Assembly (NCBI RefSeq): GCF_000739935.1
Contig: NZ_BBJU01000036.1
Span: 1 to 40,758 of the forward strand
From: Agrobacterium rubi TR3 = NBRC 13261
GTDB taxonomy: Bacteria; Pseudomonadota; Alphaproteobacteria; Rhizobiales; Rhizobiaceae
Length of the DNA: 40,758 bases
Direction of reading: 5' to 3'
Shown here: in pieces, positions 1 through 8,733 of the stretch
Layout: each line of letters opens with the position of its first letter
Numbering within the stretch: the first letter of the stretch is position 1
Made by a program: the position numbers and the translations under genes
Notes under the pieces: generated by a model
Seen by the model: the letters and a program-made list of their open reading frames with translations, nothing else
Database searches by the model: none
Told to the model about the DNA's origin: nothing

Positions 1-10
1 GAATCAAGCT

Positions 11-175
11 TCAAGCCGATCTGCCCTGCGAAGATCGAAACACGAAGACCGTTCCCGTAAACGGGTCCTTGTGCAGCTCGTTCTTAACCAGCGCCGCCAA
101 TCCATCATGCCCCTTACGGAAGTCTACGGGTTTGGTCGCCACCATGATCCGGACGCGGTTCGAGGGGAAGATCAT
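11..175 (-). pseudogene. tnpB: IS66 TnpB (Orf2) fragment, frameshifted
   Basis: The reading frame starts at ATG 175 inside the tnpA stop (ATGA overlap), the usual IS66 coupling. The first 47 residues match the IS66 Orf2 family: MIFPSNRVRIMVATKPVDFR at the N-terminus, then a KGHDGLAALV block and a TGTVFVFR block. After VFVFR the frame runs into a TGA at 11-13, giving only 54 residues, whereas family members have about 115. A shift of frame just after that point restores a family-like GLKL sequence. That indicates a small indel near position 30 rather than a natural end. TnpB is an accessory protein needed for IS66 transposition; this copy is probably non-functional. Confidence 0.7.
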
Positions 176-561
176 ATCGCCGCCGCCAGTGCACGCGCGA
201 TGGCAGCAATCCGGGCAACAGACGCACCTTCCTCAAGACGGATCGTGACCGGGCCGACAACAATCTCGGTGCGGCAAACTGGGTTGACACTCAGCGGCTC
301 AGGCGCGGGCGTCTCGACGACTACGGCCGCGAATTCGACTGAGTCCTCCGGCTCAGGCAAAACCAGCTTGCCCTGCCGTGCCAGTGTTCGCCAGGTCGAT
401 AGGTGGTTGGCCTTCAGCCCGTGGCGGGCCGCAACTTCATTCACCGTCACACCTGGTCGCAAACTCTCCGACACGATGCGCGCCTTGATCTCATCCGGCC
501 ATTGACGATGCACCTCACGTCCGCTCCGCCGCGTTGTGAGAACCTCCAACGTAGCACCCAT
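172..561 (-). CDS. tnpA: IS66-family TnpA (Orf1) accessory protein
   Basis: This 129-residue protein has the IS66 Orf1 layout. A basic N-terminus (TTRRSGREVHRQWPDEIKAR) leads into a helix-turn-helix at residues about 25-60, with VNEVAARHGLKANHLSTWR as the core. An acidic/proline linker and a short C-terminal block with VGPVTIRLEEGASVARIAA follow. In IS66 elements this protein is a DNA-binding partner of the transposase TnpC, not the catalytic enzyme. It starts at ATG 561 with a GATAAGGAG-like ribosome site just upstream. Its TGA overlaps the tnpB ATG. Length and sequence look intact. Confidence 0.88.
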   Translation of the reverse strand: MGATLEVLTTRRSGREVHRQWPDEIKARIVSESLRPGVTVNEVAARHGLKANHLSTWRTLARQGKLVLPEPEDSVEFAAVVVETPAPEPLSVNPVCRTEIVVGPVTIRLEEGASVARIAAIARALAAAI

Positions 562-696
562 GGAGAAACTCCTTATCGCTCGTCCATGGAACTTCGATCA
601 CAGATCAGGCGACAGCGGGCAACGTGGGGGTGGAACAGCGGTTACGAAGCAAGCCTCAAAATAAACCCAATCAAATGGGGCGGAGACCGCGCTTAC

Positions 697-765
697 GACT
701 TCCTCGACAGCTTTGTCGATGATGAAGAACTCGTCGCTCGCATCAAAGCGAAACCTACGCGGTAG
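697..765 (+). pseudogene. Possible 3' tail of a gene cut by the IS66 element
   Basis: Directly outside the presumed IS66 end is a short open frame on the plus strand that reads DFLDSFVDDEELVARIKAKP and ends in TAG at 763-765. The composition is protein-like (acidic helix followed by a basic tail) and the frame is interrupted at the IS boundary. It could be the C-terminus of a gene disrupted by the insertion. It is too short to assign to a family and may be chance. Confidence 0.25.
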
Positions 766-795
766 CAATCGGGGGGTTACTCTCAAAGTAACTCT

Positions 796-2073
796 CTAAT
801 AAGATAAAGCGATGGCTGTGATAAACGTCGGGGATGCATTGTATTCGTCGAGTATCCAAATATGGTCGCCGGACACGTTGCCATTGACTTCTAGATAAAA
901 ATCATTCGGACCCGTTCTGTAAATGAAATACTTCTGCCGAACTTTTCCTTCAGCTGTATATGAAACAAGGAGTGCACCAGTACCATTGGTACACATTGAG
1001 ATCTTTAGCACGGTTTTAGTTGCGCGATCGGGAGGCATTCGAATGAGTACTGGCTGTTTTGGATTGTCCCATCCGTCAATAACGAGCGCAGGCGCTGTTG
1101 ATATTGCTGGCCAGTGAGCAACGCGATCCTGCCGTAAATCGAAGAGGGTACAAGCTCTTGCCATCTCTAGGTCAAGAAGTGGATAAATTAGGTAGCGCTC
1201 AGTGATCATAAACAACACCACGTCTGGCGCATAATCGCGGAGTAGCGCAGAGATGTTTGGCGGACGTCCCTCAACATTGACGTGGTGTGTACGTTGATAA
1301 GTCTCGCTAAAAGACGAAACTAGGTAGGGAGAAAGAAGGTCGCCAACAGAATCTCTCAGAATTAGCGCCCTCAGCCTAGAGGTCGACCCGTGACATCTCG
1401 TATCCACGGGTATTTCGCTTACATGAATCAATGCCGAACCAGGTTGAGTTCTCCAGTAACCACCGGGTGAACGAATTTCGAAATCAGGAAAAGAGTTTTC
1501 GAACTCTGGATAGTAAAAAGTATTTTCTCCAGGAATACCTGTTAAATTTGTAGCTTCGTTCCAATCATCAGATTCATGAATATCTAGAATTTTACCCGGA
1601 TCGAACAACGCGTTCGCTGGACAGTGTAACGACAATCGCAATACCATTTGCTGCCAGGCTAGATACGCACCGTAACCGTTCCAATGTGAATCTCTTGGAG
1701 AGTAAGTGTGGGCTGTTTTTTTGCCATTCATCAACACCTGACGAAGATCTAATAGCTCTAGATCTTTCGCTATATTCATGATGCTGTCATGAACACTTGG
1801 CCGGGATCGTCCCTCTGGCGCAATCTCTCTGAGCAATTCAGGATATATAGACCACTTTGCTGGTCCTACCATAAATATACATGGTATCCCTCTTCTTTTG
1901 CACTGGCCATCTAAATGATACGCACTTTCAATCCAACGTGAGGCATGGTCCTCGTCTGGTTCATATGTGCCGCACGCTTGACTGAAGTCCTCTGCATATT
2001 TGTCTCCTAGAAAGAACCACCCATTCTCCAAGAAAATGCCATCTGCGGTGCTAAGAAATCTTTTGCTTGTCAT
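796..2073 (-). CDS. AlgJ/AlgX-like SGNH O-acetyltransferase
   Basis: This 425-residue protein resembles the AlgJ/AlgX family, SGNH-fold enzymes that put acetyl groups on exopolysaccharides. Seen in the sequence: an N-terminal ENGWFFLGD (family G-x-DGWLFLG-type) near residue 16, a GPAKWSIYPE block near 70-80, the catalytic-type DSHWN at about 128-132, and a serine in LRDSVGDLL near 242 that is a candidate nucleophile. Residues after about 300 form an extra C-terminal region of unknown type. Unlike AlgJ/AlgX there is no obvious signal peptide or membrane anchor. The ATG at 2073 is preferred over the TTG at 2076; a TATAAT-like box lies a few bases upstream. It is the last gene of the polysaccharide run. 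A weak 6-bp hairpin (776-792) follows the stop. Confidence 0.68.
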   Translation of the reverse strand: MTSKRFLSTADGIFLENGWFFLGDKYAEDFSQACGTYEPDEDHASRWIESAYHLDGQCKRRGIPCIFMVGPAKWSIYPELLREIAPEGRSRPSVHDSIMNIAKDLELLDLRQVLMNGKKTAHTYSPRDSHWNGYGAYLAWQQMVLRLSLHCPANALFDPGKILDIHESDDWNEATNLTGIPGENTFYYPEFENSFPDFEIRSPGGYWRTQPGSALIHVSEIPVDTRCHGSTSRLRALILRDSVGDLLSPYLVSSFSETYQRTHHVNVEGRPPNISALLRDYAPDVVLFMITERYLIYPLLDLEMARACTLFDLRQDRVAHWPAISTAPALVIDGWDNPKQPVLIRMPPDRATKTVLKISMCTNGTGALLVSYTAEGKVRQKYFIYRTGPNDFYLEVNGNVSGDHIWILDEYNASPTFITAIALSY

Positions 2074-2329
2074 CAATTATACAAACTCGTCACCTTATTG
2101 AAGGATAGATCCCTTGTTCGACAAGTCCGACATTTGGAGGCGCGGGTAACTGCTTTACTATAATGCAGAGGACCGAACAAAATTGGTATCTCTGCATCAC
2201 AGGATCATAAGCTATGTTTTTTTAGAAGATTATTCGGTGCCTAGGACATCAATCGTAACAACAAGTATGATGACCATCTACAAAGTTCTCATGACTTAAA
2301 AAGCTCCTCGCATTTGAGAAAGTGTGCCG

Positions 2330-3418
2330 TTAAAATTTGCTTAACAACGCCTCTTCGCAAACCGTCTGCACCGCCTTTCCCATTCTTTCATAAAATTCAT
2401 CATCATGGTTTACGTCATGTGGAGCTGCGCCTGATTCTAAGCTTTCTTGAGCTACGTGGTGCATAAAGAGACGCATAACATGATCGACACCCTCTTCCGT
2501 GACTTCACGCAAGCCCTCGTCATAATAACGTCCGCGATTGTAGTTGCCGGTGATTATCTCATAAGATGGAAAGTATCCCACATTTTCATGCTGTGATGTC
2601 GCCATCTCTGCTGCAACCCGCAAAACGGATTTGCTATACGTTGTACTCACAAGAACATGTTTTGAAGCAGCAGTCGCAGCCAGTGGAACCGGAGAAACAG
2701 TTAGAATAACGCGAATTTTCGGATTAATCGCTTTTAGCCTACCAATAAACTCATTTAGATCCTTCGAAACTTCATCAACTGACAGGTTTTTAAAACCGTA
2801 TTTTGTTTCATCAAACTCGCCACCTGCAACGCCGGGACAAATTGGCAGCGCGGCCTCGTCAGATTTGCAGTACCAAAACTCAGTAAGACCGAGAGTGAAT
2901 ACGAAAACATCCGTGTCTTCAAACATTGTTCGAACATGAGACAAATGCTGCGCTCTGTCCTTCTCCATCTCATTTTCGTTCGCAAAGCCTTGCGGCTGTA
3001 TTGCGGGCCTAAAGGGGTCGACCAACTTTCCGTCGGCCGTCTTCCATGCCGGTTCAACAGGTAGGAATTCACCGTATGCGCGCTTCATAAGTTGAAGCAA
3101 TTGCCGAGTCGTGTATATATTGCCAAATCGTGCAGAGAATGTGCCGTAGTTGAACCTCGTTGGTATCTCGGAAGATATATTGAGCATAGGGTGAGCTGAC
3201 TCTGGAACAAAATAGTTGTAACCACTGTTTCGCAGATGCCGAGCAATATGCTGCGCAAAGCAGCTGCCAGCAGTCGCGACTTTGTCATTGCGGTCGATTT
3301 GAAACGGAAAACCTACTACTGGGTCTACTTTAGAGTAGTGGACTTTTGCGATTGAACGCGACCAGCGAGTATAGTCCGGCATTTCGCTGTAAGGATTTGG
3401 GGTACGGTTCTTATTCAT
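2330..3418 (-). CDS. GSCFA-domain protein
   Basis: The family signature GSCFAQ is present near residue 51 (KVATAGSCFAQHIARHL), placing this 362-residue protein in the GSCFA family, whose members have an SGNH-hydrolase-like fold. Further along are a TLGLTEFWY block, a VILTVSPVPL block with a SPVP element, and FPSYEIITG, all typical of this family. Biochemical roles are mostly unknown; members sit in polysaccharide loci and are suspected acyl-transfer or esterase enzymes. The ATG at 3418 overlaps the stop of the upstream SGNH gene (ATGA), which makes it the likelier start than the one five codons further up. The two proteins are therefore probably translationally coupled. Confidence 0.82.
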   Translation of the reverse strand: MNKNRTPNPYSEMPDYTRWSRSIAKVHYSKVDPVVGFPFQIDRNDKVATAGSCFAQHIARHLRNSGYNYFVPESAHPMLNISSEIPTRFNYGTFSARFGNIYTTRQLLQLMKRAYGEFLPVEPAWKTADGKLVDPFRPAIQPQGFANENEMEKDRAQHLSHVRTMFEDTDVFVFTLGLTEFWYCKSDEAALPICPGVAGGEFDETKYGFKNLSVDEVSKDLNEFIGRLKAINPKIRVILTVSPVPLAATAASKHVLVSTTYSKSVLRVAAEMATSQHENVGYFPSYEIITGNYNRGRYYDEGLREVTEEGVDHVMRLFMHHVAQESLESGAAPHDVNHDDEFYERMGKAVQTVCEEALLSKF

Positions 3419-4233
3419 CGGATAAAGTCCCATCCTGCAAAGTGTCCACCAAGCGTCTTCTCTATCTCTTGGAACATCAGACCATAGTAGCTGAGATTAC
3501 CATGCGTGGGGTCTCCACCTATGCAATCTTCTGCAAGCCACATATCATCTTTCATCGCCGATGATGGAGGATAAAGCACCTTGGCGCCTATTTGTTCGCA
3601 TTTGGCAGCGAATATTTCGGAGTGAACCCTCCACGCCTTATAGCGAGTCAAACTCGCGGTCACAAGTGTTCCAGTTTGGGCCAAAATAGTGTCGTTTGCA
3701 ACTATCTCGCCTACTAGAGCGTCGTTTTGGATCGTGGGTGGAGATATCACATGATAAACGTCAGCATCAACGCTGTTTCTCAAGCCTTCCAGATCTAAGA
3801 GAAAATTTTTGCAGTTATGCTCGATTGCATCGTGGACTGCTGCATGAGGTATTAACTCAAGGTTGTCGTCAACCAGTAGATCAGGCTCGCTAGGTAGTAT
3901 GAAGTCATAAGCCCGAGCCGAGTGAAGCAACGTCAGGGCGTTGTGGGCATTACCTCCGAACGTAGAAATGTACACGATTTCTCGGTCTGGCGCGATCCTG
4001 GCCCTCACTCTGTCCAAAAGCTCTGGGTTGAACAATATCCTGCCACCTTCGATAATGCCGTAATGAAGCTTGGTCTCATCTTGATGAAATATGTTGCGAT
4101 TGTTGTATACGTCGAAGACATAGTGTTCGATCGCTTTCCCAGTTTTATCCGTCGCAAGCTCCCTGTTGTAGAGGAAGGGAATGCCGGCCGCTAGGTGACT
4201 GTGACCGAAATGTATGGCTGCTATCGTCGTCAT
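3415..4233 (-). CDS. SGNH-hydrolase-like protein of unknown substrate
   Basis: This 272-residue protein begins MTTIAAIHFGHSHLAAGIP, where GHSH at residues 10-13 could be the block-I element with Ser12. A glycine/asparagine block (TFGGNAHN, about 91-98) and a C-terminal DPTHGN (241-246) supply the other expected Gly, Asn and Asp-x-x-His elements. This pattern suggests an SGNH-fold esterase or transferase, but I do not recognise a named family. No signal peptide is visible. A GAAGG ribosome site lies seven bases before the ATG. The gene overlaps the GSCFA gene by four bases, so the two probably act on the same glycan. Confidence 0.6.
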   Translation of the reverse strand: MTTIAAIHFGHSHLAAGIPFLYNRELATDKTGKAIEHYVFDVYNNRNIFHQDETKLHYGIIEGGRILFNPELLDRVRARIAPDREIVYISTFGGNAHNALTLLHSARAYDFILPSEPDLLVDDNLELIPHAAVHDAIEHNCKNFLLDLEGLRNSVDADVYHVISPPTIQNDALVGEIVANDTILAQTGTLVTASLTRYKAWRVHSEIFAAKCEQIGAKVLYPPSSAMKDDMWLAEDCIGGDPTHGNLSYYGLMFQEIEKTLGGHFAGWDFIR

Positions 4234-4476
4234 TCAGCACCTTCGCTAGAACATTAGTTGAAAATTCACACTGTTTAAAGCGACTAACAGGTTTGTGACA
4301 GCGTGTGAACTCAGCAATTTAAAAGTTAACACGTGATATTCAATCTGTCGTAAGCGCCTCAAACCGCGACTTTGGTCCTGCTCCAAATTACCACCGGCAG
4401 CGCGGGCGATATGATGATTTTTTCGTAAATCTGTCAGTTAGTCGCTTGGAAAAAACTTGCATTTCTGGGAGCTAGG

Positions 4477-7230
4477 TCAACGCCCTCTCTGTGCCTCTCT
4501 TACATAGTGAACAAGCGGGTTTTCGCCGGACGTTTGGAGTTCAGTAAAATGTGTTCGATAGTCTGCAACATCAAAGCTTCTGTTGGGCCAGCGGTCATCG
4601 TGCACTCCACGCAGTATAAAGTGCATTAGGGGGTTGGTACCACTGGATTTCACCAGAGGATTTTTATCGAGGTAAAATTTGCTGTCAAACGCCCAATGAG
4701 GATCTCGTCCCTCTTTACCGCCATACGAAAGGAAATGGGACAGCGGCTCAACGCCGTGCTTCACCACATCCTCGTTGTTCTTGAGATAGTACGTGGTGTC
4801 AAACAGTGGATGCGGGGAGAGGCCCAATCGCCATCCGGTAGTGACATAATCAACAAGCGGATTAACCACAGTTCGCCCAGCGACCTGCGCCATGTAAAAG
4901 CTTGCGTCGAATAATGGATGCGGATTTAACAGGCGCTTTGCTCCAACGGTCAGATAATGGACGAGCGAATTAAAAGATGTCTCGGTTTCCAAGTAGTTAG
5001 TCGCATAGGTTCTAGAATCGAATAGTATGGTGAGCTCTCTGCCTTCAGCCCATTCAAAGAACATATATTCTAAAACGTGGCGAGATAAGACAGCCTGATT
5101 TCCAGATTTTTTAGGAAGTTGTCTAATTTCAATCAAAAATTGCTTTATAAGTTCTGCGTCACGTCGAACATTCGTGACAAGCTCCCCTTTTGATCCGGGT
5201 AAAAATCTTGATGCCAAGGATCGATTGAAGCCACATAAGTCCATTAGTGTCTCAATACAAACATCTCGCTGATAGTGTAGATCAGGTCTGCTATGGTCAT
5301 CGACGTCCATTGGTGGTGACGTGTTACCACAAATCTTCTGAAGAATGTTGAAATTGTCTACTTTCAAACGTTTGACGACAACGTCTGTGTAATCTGGGTT
5401 CATCTCTGAAAGTTTTGCTGCGAAACCAGCAGATTGGCTAAATCCCTCCTCCAAGGTCGTCGGGTAGCCACCTTCTTTCCAATTTTTTAGCATGTCTGCT
5501 TGCCAAGAAAATTCGCCAGGAATAAAGGACGACAAATGCTCAAGCTTATACTCTAACATTCCGTAGTTAAACTCGGCTTGTTCGTGGCTCAGAATCTGAG
5601 AAGTTGTATATCCCGCATCTTGCGAGCAATATGTGATCAACCGTTCCAGAACATGGGCGAGACCCCCATCGGTGTGGTTAGGTTCAGGGTTGAAGTCTGC
5701 CCATTTCCAAGGATGTTTAAAAAGCTTGCGCAGTGCTGCCGGCCTAAACCAAAACATAGTCCCGTATGCTGCGATCGGGGTGTTCGCGTCAAATTTAACC
5801 GACATATCCAGCATTTTTGCTATTTGAGTTGCTCTTGGTTTGTTTGTGAACCAAGCCTTGCCCATTGTGGGAAAGGAGATATGGACCACTGGTGGCACGG
5901 CCACCCCCGTCCATGGCTGAGATGCAAACATGTGAAGAACACTATCGACCAGCGCTTTAGAGCCAGCGATGTTTTCAAGCATATGGCGCTTAAACAACAT
6001 GCCACGACCGCCTTCGATTTGAGGCGATTTTTTTGTATGTAGGCGTAAAACCAGATCATAGCGATCATCTAAGAAGAATTTTTTACACGAGATGAACAGA
6101 GCAGACATGTCCCGCCCTCTATTTTCCTCCACAACTAAGACATAGACATTCAAGTAACCGCTACGCTTTTCGAGCTCTTTTTCGATCTCCTTTTTCTTAG
6201 AAGTATCGCTTGTTGTGATAATGAGATCGAATGGAATGGTAATGTGCGACGCATAATCCAGGGTTTCATGCAGAAGTTCAGTATAGTAAATATGGGCACA
6301 GACCGCGACCTTCAAAGATATATTAGAGGGATCAAAGTTTTCGAGACCCGCTTGTGGAAAAACCTTTGTTAACCCTGCGTTTGTATTGAGCGTGCGTAGA
6401 TTTGCTGAACGAAGTATATTTTTCCAGATAAATCCCTCATCATAATCTGAGGTTTCGCGCATAATGCGTAGAGCTCTCGGGAGATCGACCGCGTTTTGCT
6501 CCAGAAAAGATGAATCGTGAAAAAACACTCTTCGTTTTAGTATTGGGCAACGTCGCTCTAAACTCTGGTCTACGTTTATAAAGCAAGGATAAGGTGACGG
6601 GTAATCCTCGTCGTTGTCGTATACACCGCAAGCGTAACCAGCATCGATAAAATGTTGCGTGAACCTCGATTCATGTAGAAGTACAGAATCTACGTAACTT
6701 TCGATATTAGGAATTGTTTTCCAATATGATGAAAATTCTTCTGAATGAAGCAGTTCTCCGCGTACCGTAATGAAGTGAGAATTCAGATGCCTGTGCAATA
6801 CGCCTTCGTTGGTAAACGGATTGGGAACAACCTCCTTGTGCGCGCTTATCCCCCAAAAGTCGACTTCAAGCGCGTCCATTTTGTCAAATAATTCTTTAAA
6901 CGGGAAAATTGGACCGTAGAAAGTATGGTTTAAAAGTATAAGCTCGTCGTAGTCGGCCAGATTTTCATAACCGATAAACTCGATACCGTCCTTGTAGGCC
7001 CAGACGTCGAAGCCGACGTTCTCACGCTCTAATATCTCACAACCAAGCGACTTAAGTCGAAACTTCGTCTCAGACGACAAAGGAGTGTTAGACACGAAAA
7101 CGTTGCGACTAACATATTCTTGGAGCTTTTCCACGAGGTAAAACATATATTCGTCAACAATGCCGTGTTCGTCGAAGAAAAATGTAATCGCAGCTCGTTT
7201 CACTTTACTATCCGCTTCATGTTTGAGCAT
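4477..7230 (-). CDS. RgpF-type (rhamnan synthesis protein F) protein with C-terminal repeats
   Basis: A large 917-residue protein. Residues about 10-250 match the rhamnan-synthesis RgpF domain: AAITFFFDEHGIVDEYMFYL, then NVGFDVWAYKDGIE, LILLNHTFYGPIFPF and VDFWGIS. A second RgpF-like half follows at about 305-560, with LKVAVCAHIYY, ENRGRDMSALF, LRLHTKKSP and AAYGTMFWFRP. The C-terminal 183 residues hold five tandem repeats of about 36-38 residues, each starting FDxxxY and carrying NPLxHY. RgpF proteins help build rhamnose-containing cell-surface glycans, which fits the rml genes transcribed divergently next door. The GTG at 7203 (VKRAAITFFF) is an alternative start with a better-spaced GGA ribosome site. 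The gene is AT-richer than the right half of the window, suggesting transfer. Confidence 0.82.
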   Translation of the reverse strand: MLKHEADSKVKRAAITFFFDEHGIVDEYMFYLVEKLQEYVSRNVFVSNTPLSSETKFRLKSLGCEILERENVGFDVWAYKDGIEFIGYENLADYDELILLNHTFYGPIFPFKELFDKMDALEVDFWGISAHKEVVPNPFTNEGVLHRHLNSHFITVRGELLHSEEFSSYWKTIPNIESYVDSVLLHESRFTQHFIDAGYACGVYDNDEDYPSPYPCFINVDQSLERRCPILKRRVFFHDSSFLEQNAVDLPRALRIMRETSDYDEGFIWKNILRSANLRTLNTNAGLTKVFPQAGLENFDPSNISLKVAVCAHIYYTELLHETLDYASHITIPFDLIITTSDTSKKKEIEKELEKRSGYLNVYVLVVEENRGRDMSALFISCKKFFLDDRYDLVLRLHTKKSPQIEGGRGMLFKRHMLENIAGSKALVDSVLHMFASQPWTGVAVPPVVHISFPTMGKAWFTNKPRATQIAKMLDMSVKFDANTPIAAYGTMFWFRPAALRKLFKHPWKWADFNPEPNHTDGGLAHVLERLITYCSQDAGYTTSQILSHEQAEFNYGMLEYKLEHLSSFIPGEFSWQADMLKNWKEGGYPTTLEEGFSQSAGFAAKLSEMNPDYTDVVVKRLKVDNFNILQKICGNTSPPMDVDDHSRPDLHYQRDVCIETLMDLCGFNRSLASRFLPGSKGELVTNVRRDAELIKQFLIEIRQLPKKSGNQAVLSRHVLEYMFFEWAEGRELTILFDSRTYATNYLETETSFNSLVHYLTVGAKRLLNPHPLFDASFYMAQVAGRTVVNPLVDYVTTGWRLGLSPHPLFDTTYYLKNNEDVVKHGVEPLSHFLSYGGKEGRDPHWAFDSKFYLDKNPLVKSSGTNPLMHFILRGVHDDRWPNRSFDVADYRTHFTELQTSGENPLVHYVREAQRGR

Positions 7231-7635
7231 CCCTCTTGGAGATGTAAAATGCTGAGTATGCGAGCAAAAACCTCTCGTACACAGCTGAATTTCTAGAGAT
7301 GTTTACGCAACTGGCGGGAACCCGTTTTCCCTAACCGTTTTTGAAGTGCCATAAACACACACGGGTTATCAATACCCTTATTTCAATTCGGAAGAAATCC
7401 TATAACCTTTGTATCGGTCAGTGAGCGCAGCCGCCCCCTTATCGCGATTGGCGTCCCAACAGACGAGCAGTTTCAGGTTGATATCAGCAGTGGGGACTTA
7501 AAAAATGTTGTCTTCGCCCACCTAGCATGTGTTGAACGAGCAGGGGATAAACATGAATCTTATCGTGCTGTAATCGAATAGCGTTGTATTCGGCAACGGG
7601 TTGGATATTGAGTTGGCTAGGTCTTGAGGACGAAT
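7231..7635. other. Divergent intergenic region between the polysaccharide and rml operons
   Basis: About 400 bases separate the minus-strand RgpF gene from the plus-strand epimerase gene, so both promoters should lie here. I see no convincing -35/-10 pair and no operator. The only structure noticed is a small GGGAA/TTCCC inverted repeat at 7316-7331. A plus-strand open frame without a normal start ends in TAG near 7580; I do not consider it a gene. Confidence 0.4.
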
Positions 7636-8733
7636 TTGGCAACAATTACGATTGGGAAGAAGTTGAGCAGAAGTTGCATTATAACTGGAGGCGCGGGGTT
7701 CATCGGAACCGCTATCTCATCCAAACTAGCCTCAGTTTTTGATCGAGTGGTGATTGTCGACAATTTTCACCCTCAGGTTCACGAAGATAGTAGACGCCCC
7801 GCCAATCTTGACCCGAGAGTGGATGTGGTGGTCGGTAACGTCGCAGATTCGGCGACTTGGGACAATCTACTGCCTACCGTTGCGCCTGATCTGGTCATAC
7901 ATCTAGCAGCGGAAACGGGTACGGCACAATCACTGAGTGAAAGTACACGTCACGCCTTTGTAAATGTCGTTGGCTCATCTCAGATGCTCGATGCATTTCT
8001 TCGCCATTCGGTGGTCCCAAGGCGCATTTTACTTGCATCTAGCCGGGCAGTGTACGGCGAGGGAGAATGGGTCGATGGCCTAGGCAATCGAAGCTATCCT
8101 GGGCAGCGTTCTAAGGCTATGCTAGATCAGAAAATTTGGGATTTCCCAGGTCTTAAGTGCCTTCCGTTCGATTCTTTTACAACACACCCCCGGCCAACTA
8201 GTGTCTATGGCGCAACTAAGCTCGCACAGGAAAACATTTTCGGTTCGTGGGCAAAGTCGTTTGGCGTTGACCTGGCGATTTTGCGCCTTCAGAATGTTTA
8301 TGGCCCAGGTCAATCGCTCACCAACTCCTACACGGGCATCGTTCCATTTTTCATGAGAATGGCACGCAAAAAGCAAAGCATTCCTGTGTATGAAGACGGG
8401 GAAATTATCCGAGATTTTATCTATATCGATGATGTGGCCGAAGCCATTTTGCTATTCGCTAGGTCGGAGGGCAACTTTGAAACTATATACGACGTCGGCT
8501 TAGGCCGTCCGATCTCCCTCTACTTCCTCGCCCAAAAAATCGCGGACTGTTATGGCGCGCCGTCTCCTCACATAACCGGGCAATATCGACATGGTGACGT
8601 CAGGCACGCGAGCTGCTCGATGGAGAGAACGGTTGCTCGTCTAGGCTGGTCTCCCATTTGGGGTGTTGACAAGAGTATCGAGGCACTTCGTCTGTGGATT
8701 GAGGAAAAACTGGGAGACGGCGCGCGCGAATAA
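7636..8733 (+). CDS. NAD-dependent epimerase, dTDP-L-rhamnose 4-epimerase-like
   Basis: An extended short-chain dehydrogenase/reductase of 365 residues. The Rossmann motif TGGAGFIG is at about 17-24. HLAAETGTAQS, ASSRAVYGEGEW and the catalytic Tyr-x-x-x-Lys in SVYGATK (Tyr191, Lys195) follow. The HLAAETGT and SSRAVYGEG wording, and a long insert before the active-site Tyr, are closest in my memory to dTDP-L-rhamnose 4-epimerases, which make dTDP-6-deoxy-L-talose. A UDP-glucose 4-epimerase-like activity is the alternative. I chose TTG 7636 because GAGGA lies five bases before it; TTG 7624 and TTG 7663 are in frame. It is the first gene of the rml run. Confidence 0.7.
   Translation: MATITIGKKLSRSCIITGGAGFIGTAISSKLASVFDRVVIVDNFHPQVHEDSRRPANLDPRVDVVVGNVADSATWDNLLPTVAPDLVIHLAAETGTAQSLSESTRHAFVNVVGSSQMLDAFLRHSVVPRRILLASSRAVYGEGEWVDGLGNRSYPGQRSKAMLDQKIWDFPGLKCLPFDSFTTHPRPTSVYGATKLAQENIFGSWAKSFGVDLAILRLQNVYGPGQSLTNSYTGIVPFFMRMARKKQSIPVYEDGEIIRDFIYIDDVAEAILLFARSEGNFETIYDVGLGRPISLYFLAQKIADCYGAPSPHITGQYRHGDVRHASCSMERTVARLGWSPIWGVDKSIEALRLWIEEKLGDGARE

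Larger units (their letters stand above)
1..696 (-). mobile_element. IS66-family element, partial (one end)
   Basis: Two overlapping minus-strand genes of IS66 type (tnpA, then the start of tnpB) lie at the window edge, so tnpC and the other terminus are outside. Reading on the minus strand, the likely outer end is at about 696, where the sequence starts GTAAGCGCGGTCTCC. GTAAG-like termini are usual for IS66 elements. The distance from this terminus to the tnpA start (about 135 bases) is reasonable. The exact end and the target duplication cannot be confirmed without the other terminus. The tnpB frameshift suggests this copy is no longer autonomous. Confidence 0.7.

Noticed and set aside
776..792. 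Small hairpin after the AlgJ-like gene as a terminator
   Set aside because: Only a 6-bp stem and no T-run on the relevant strand, so it is too weak to call.
7342..7580. Plus-strand open frame in the divergent intergenic region
   Set aside because: No proper start codon or ribosome site, and no recognisable motif.
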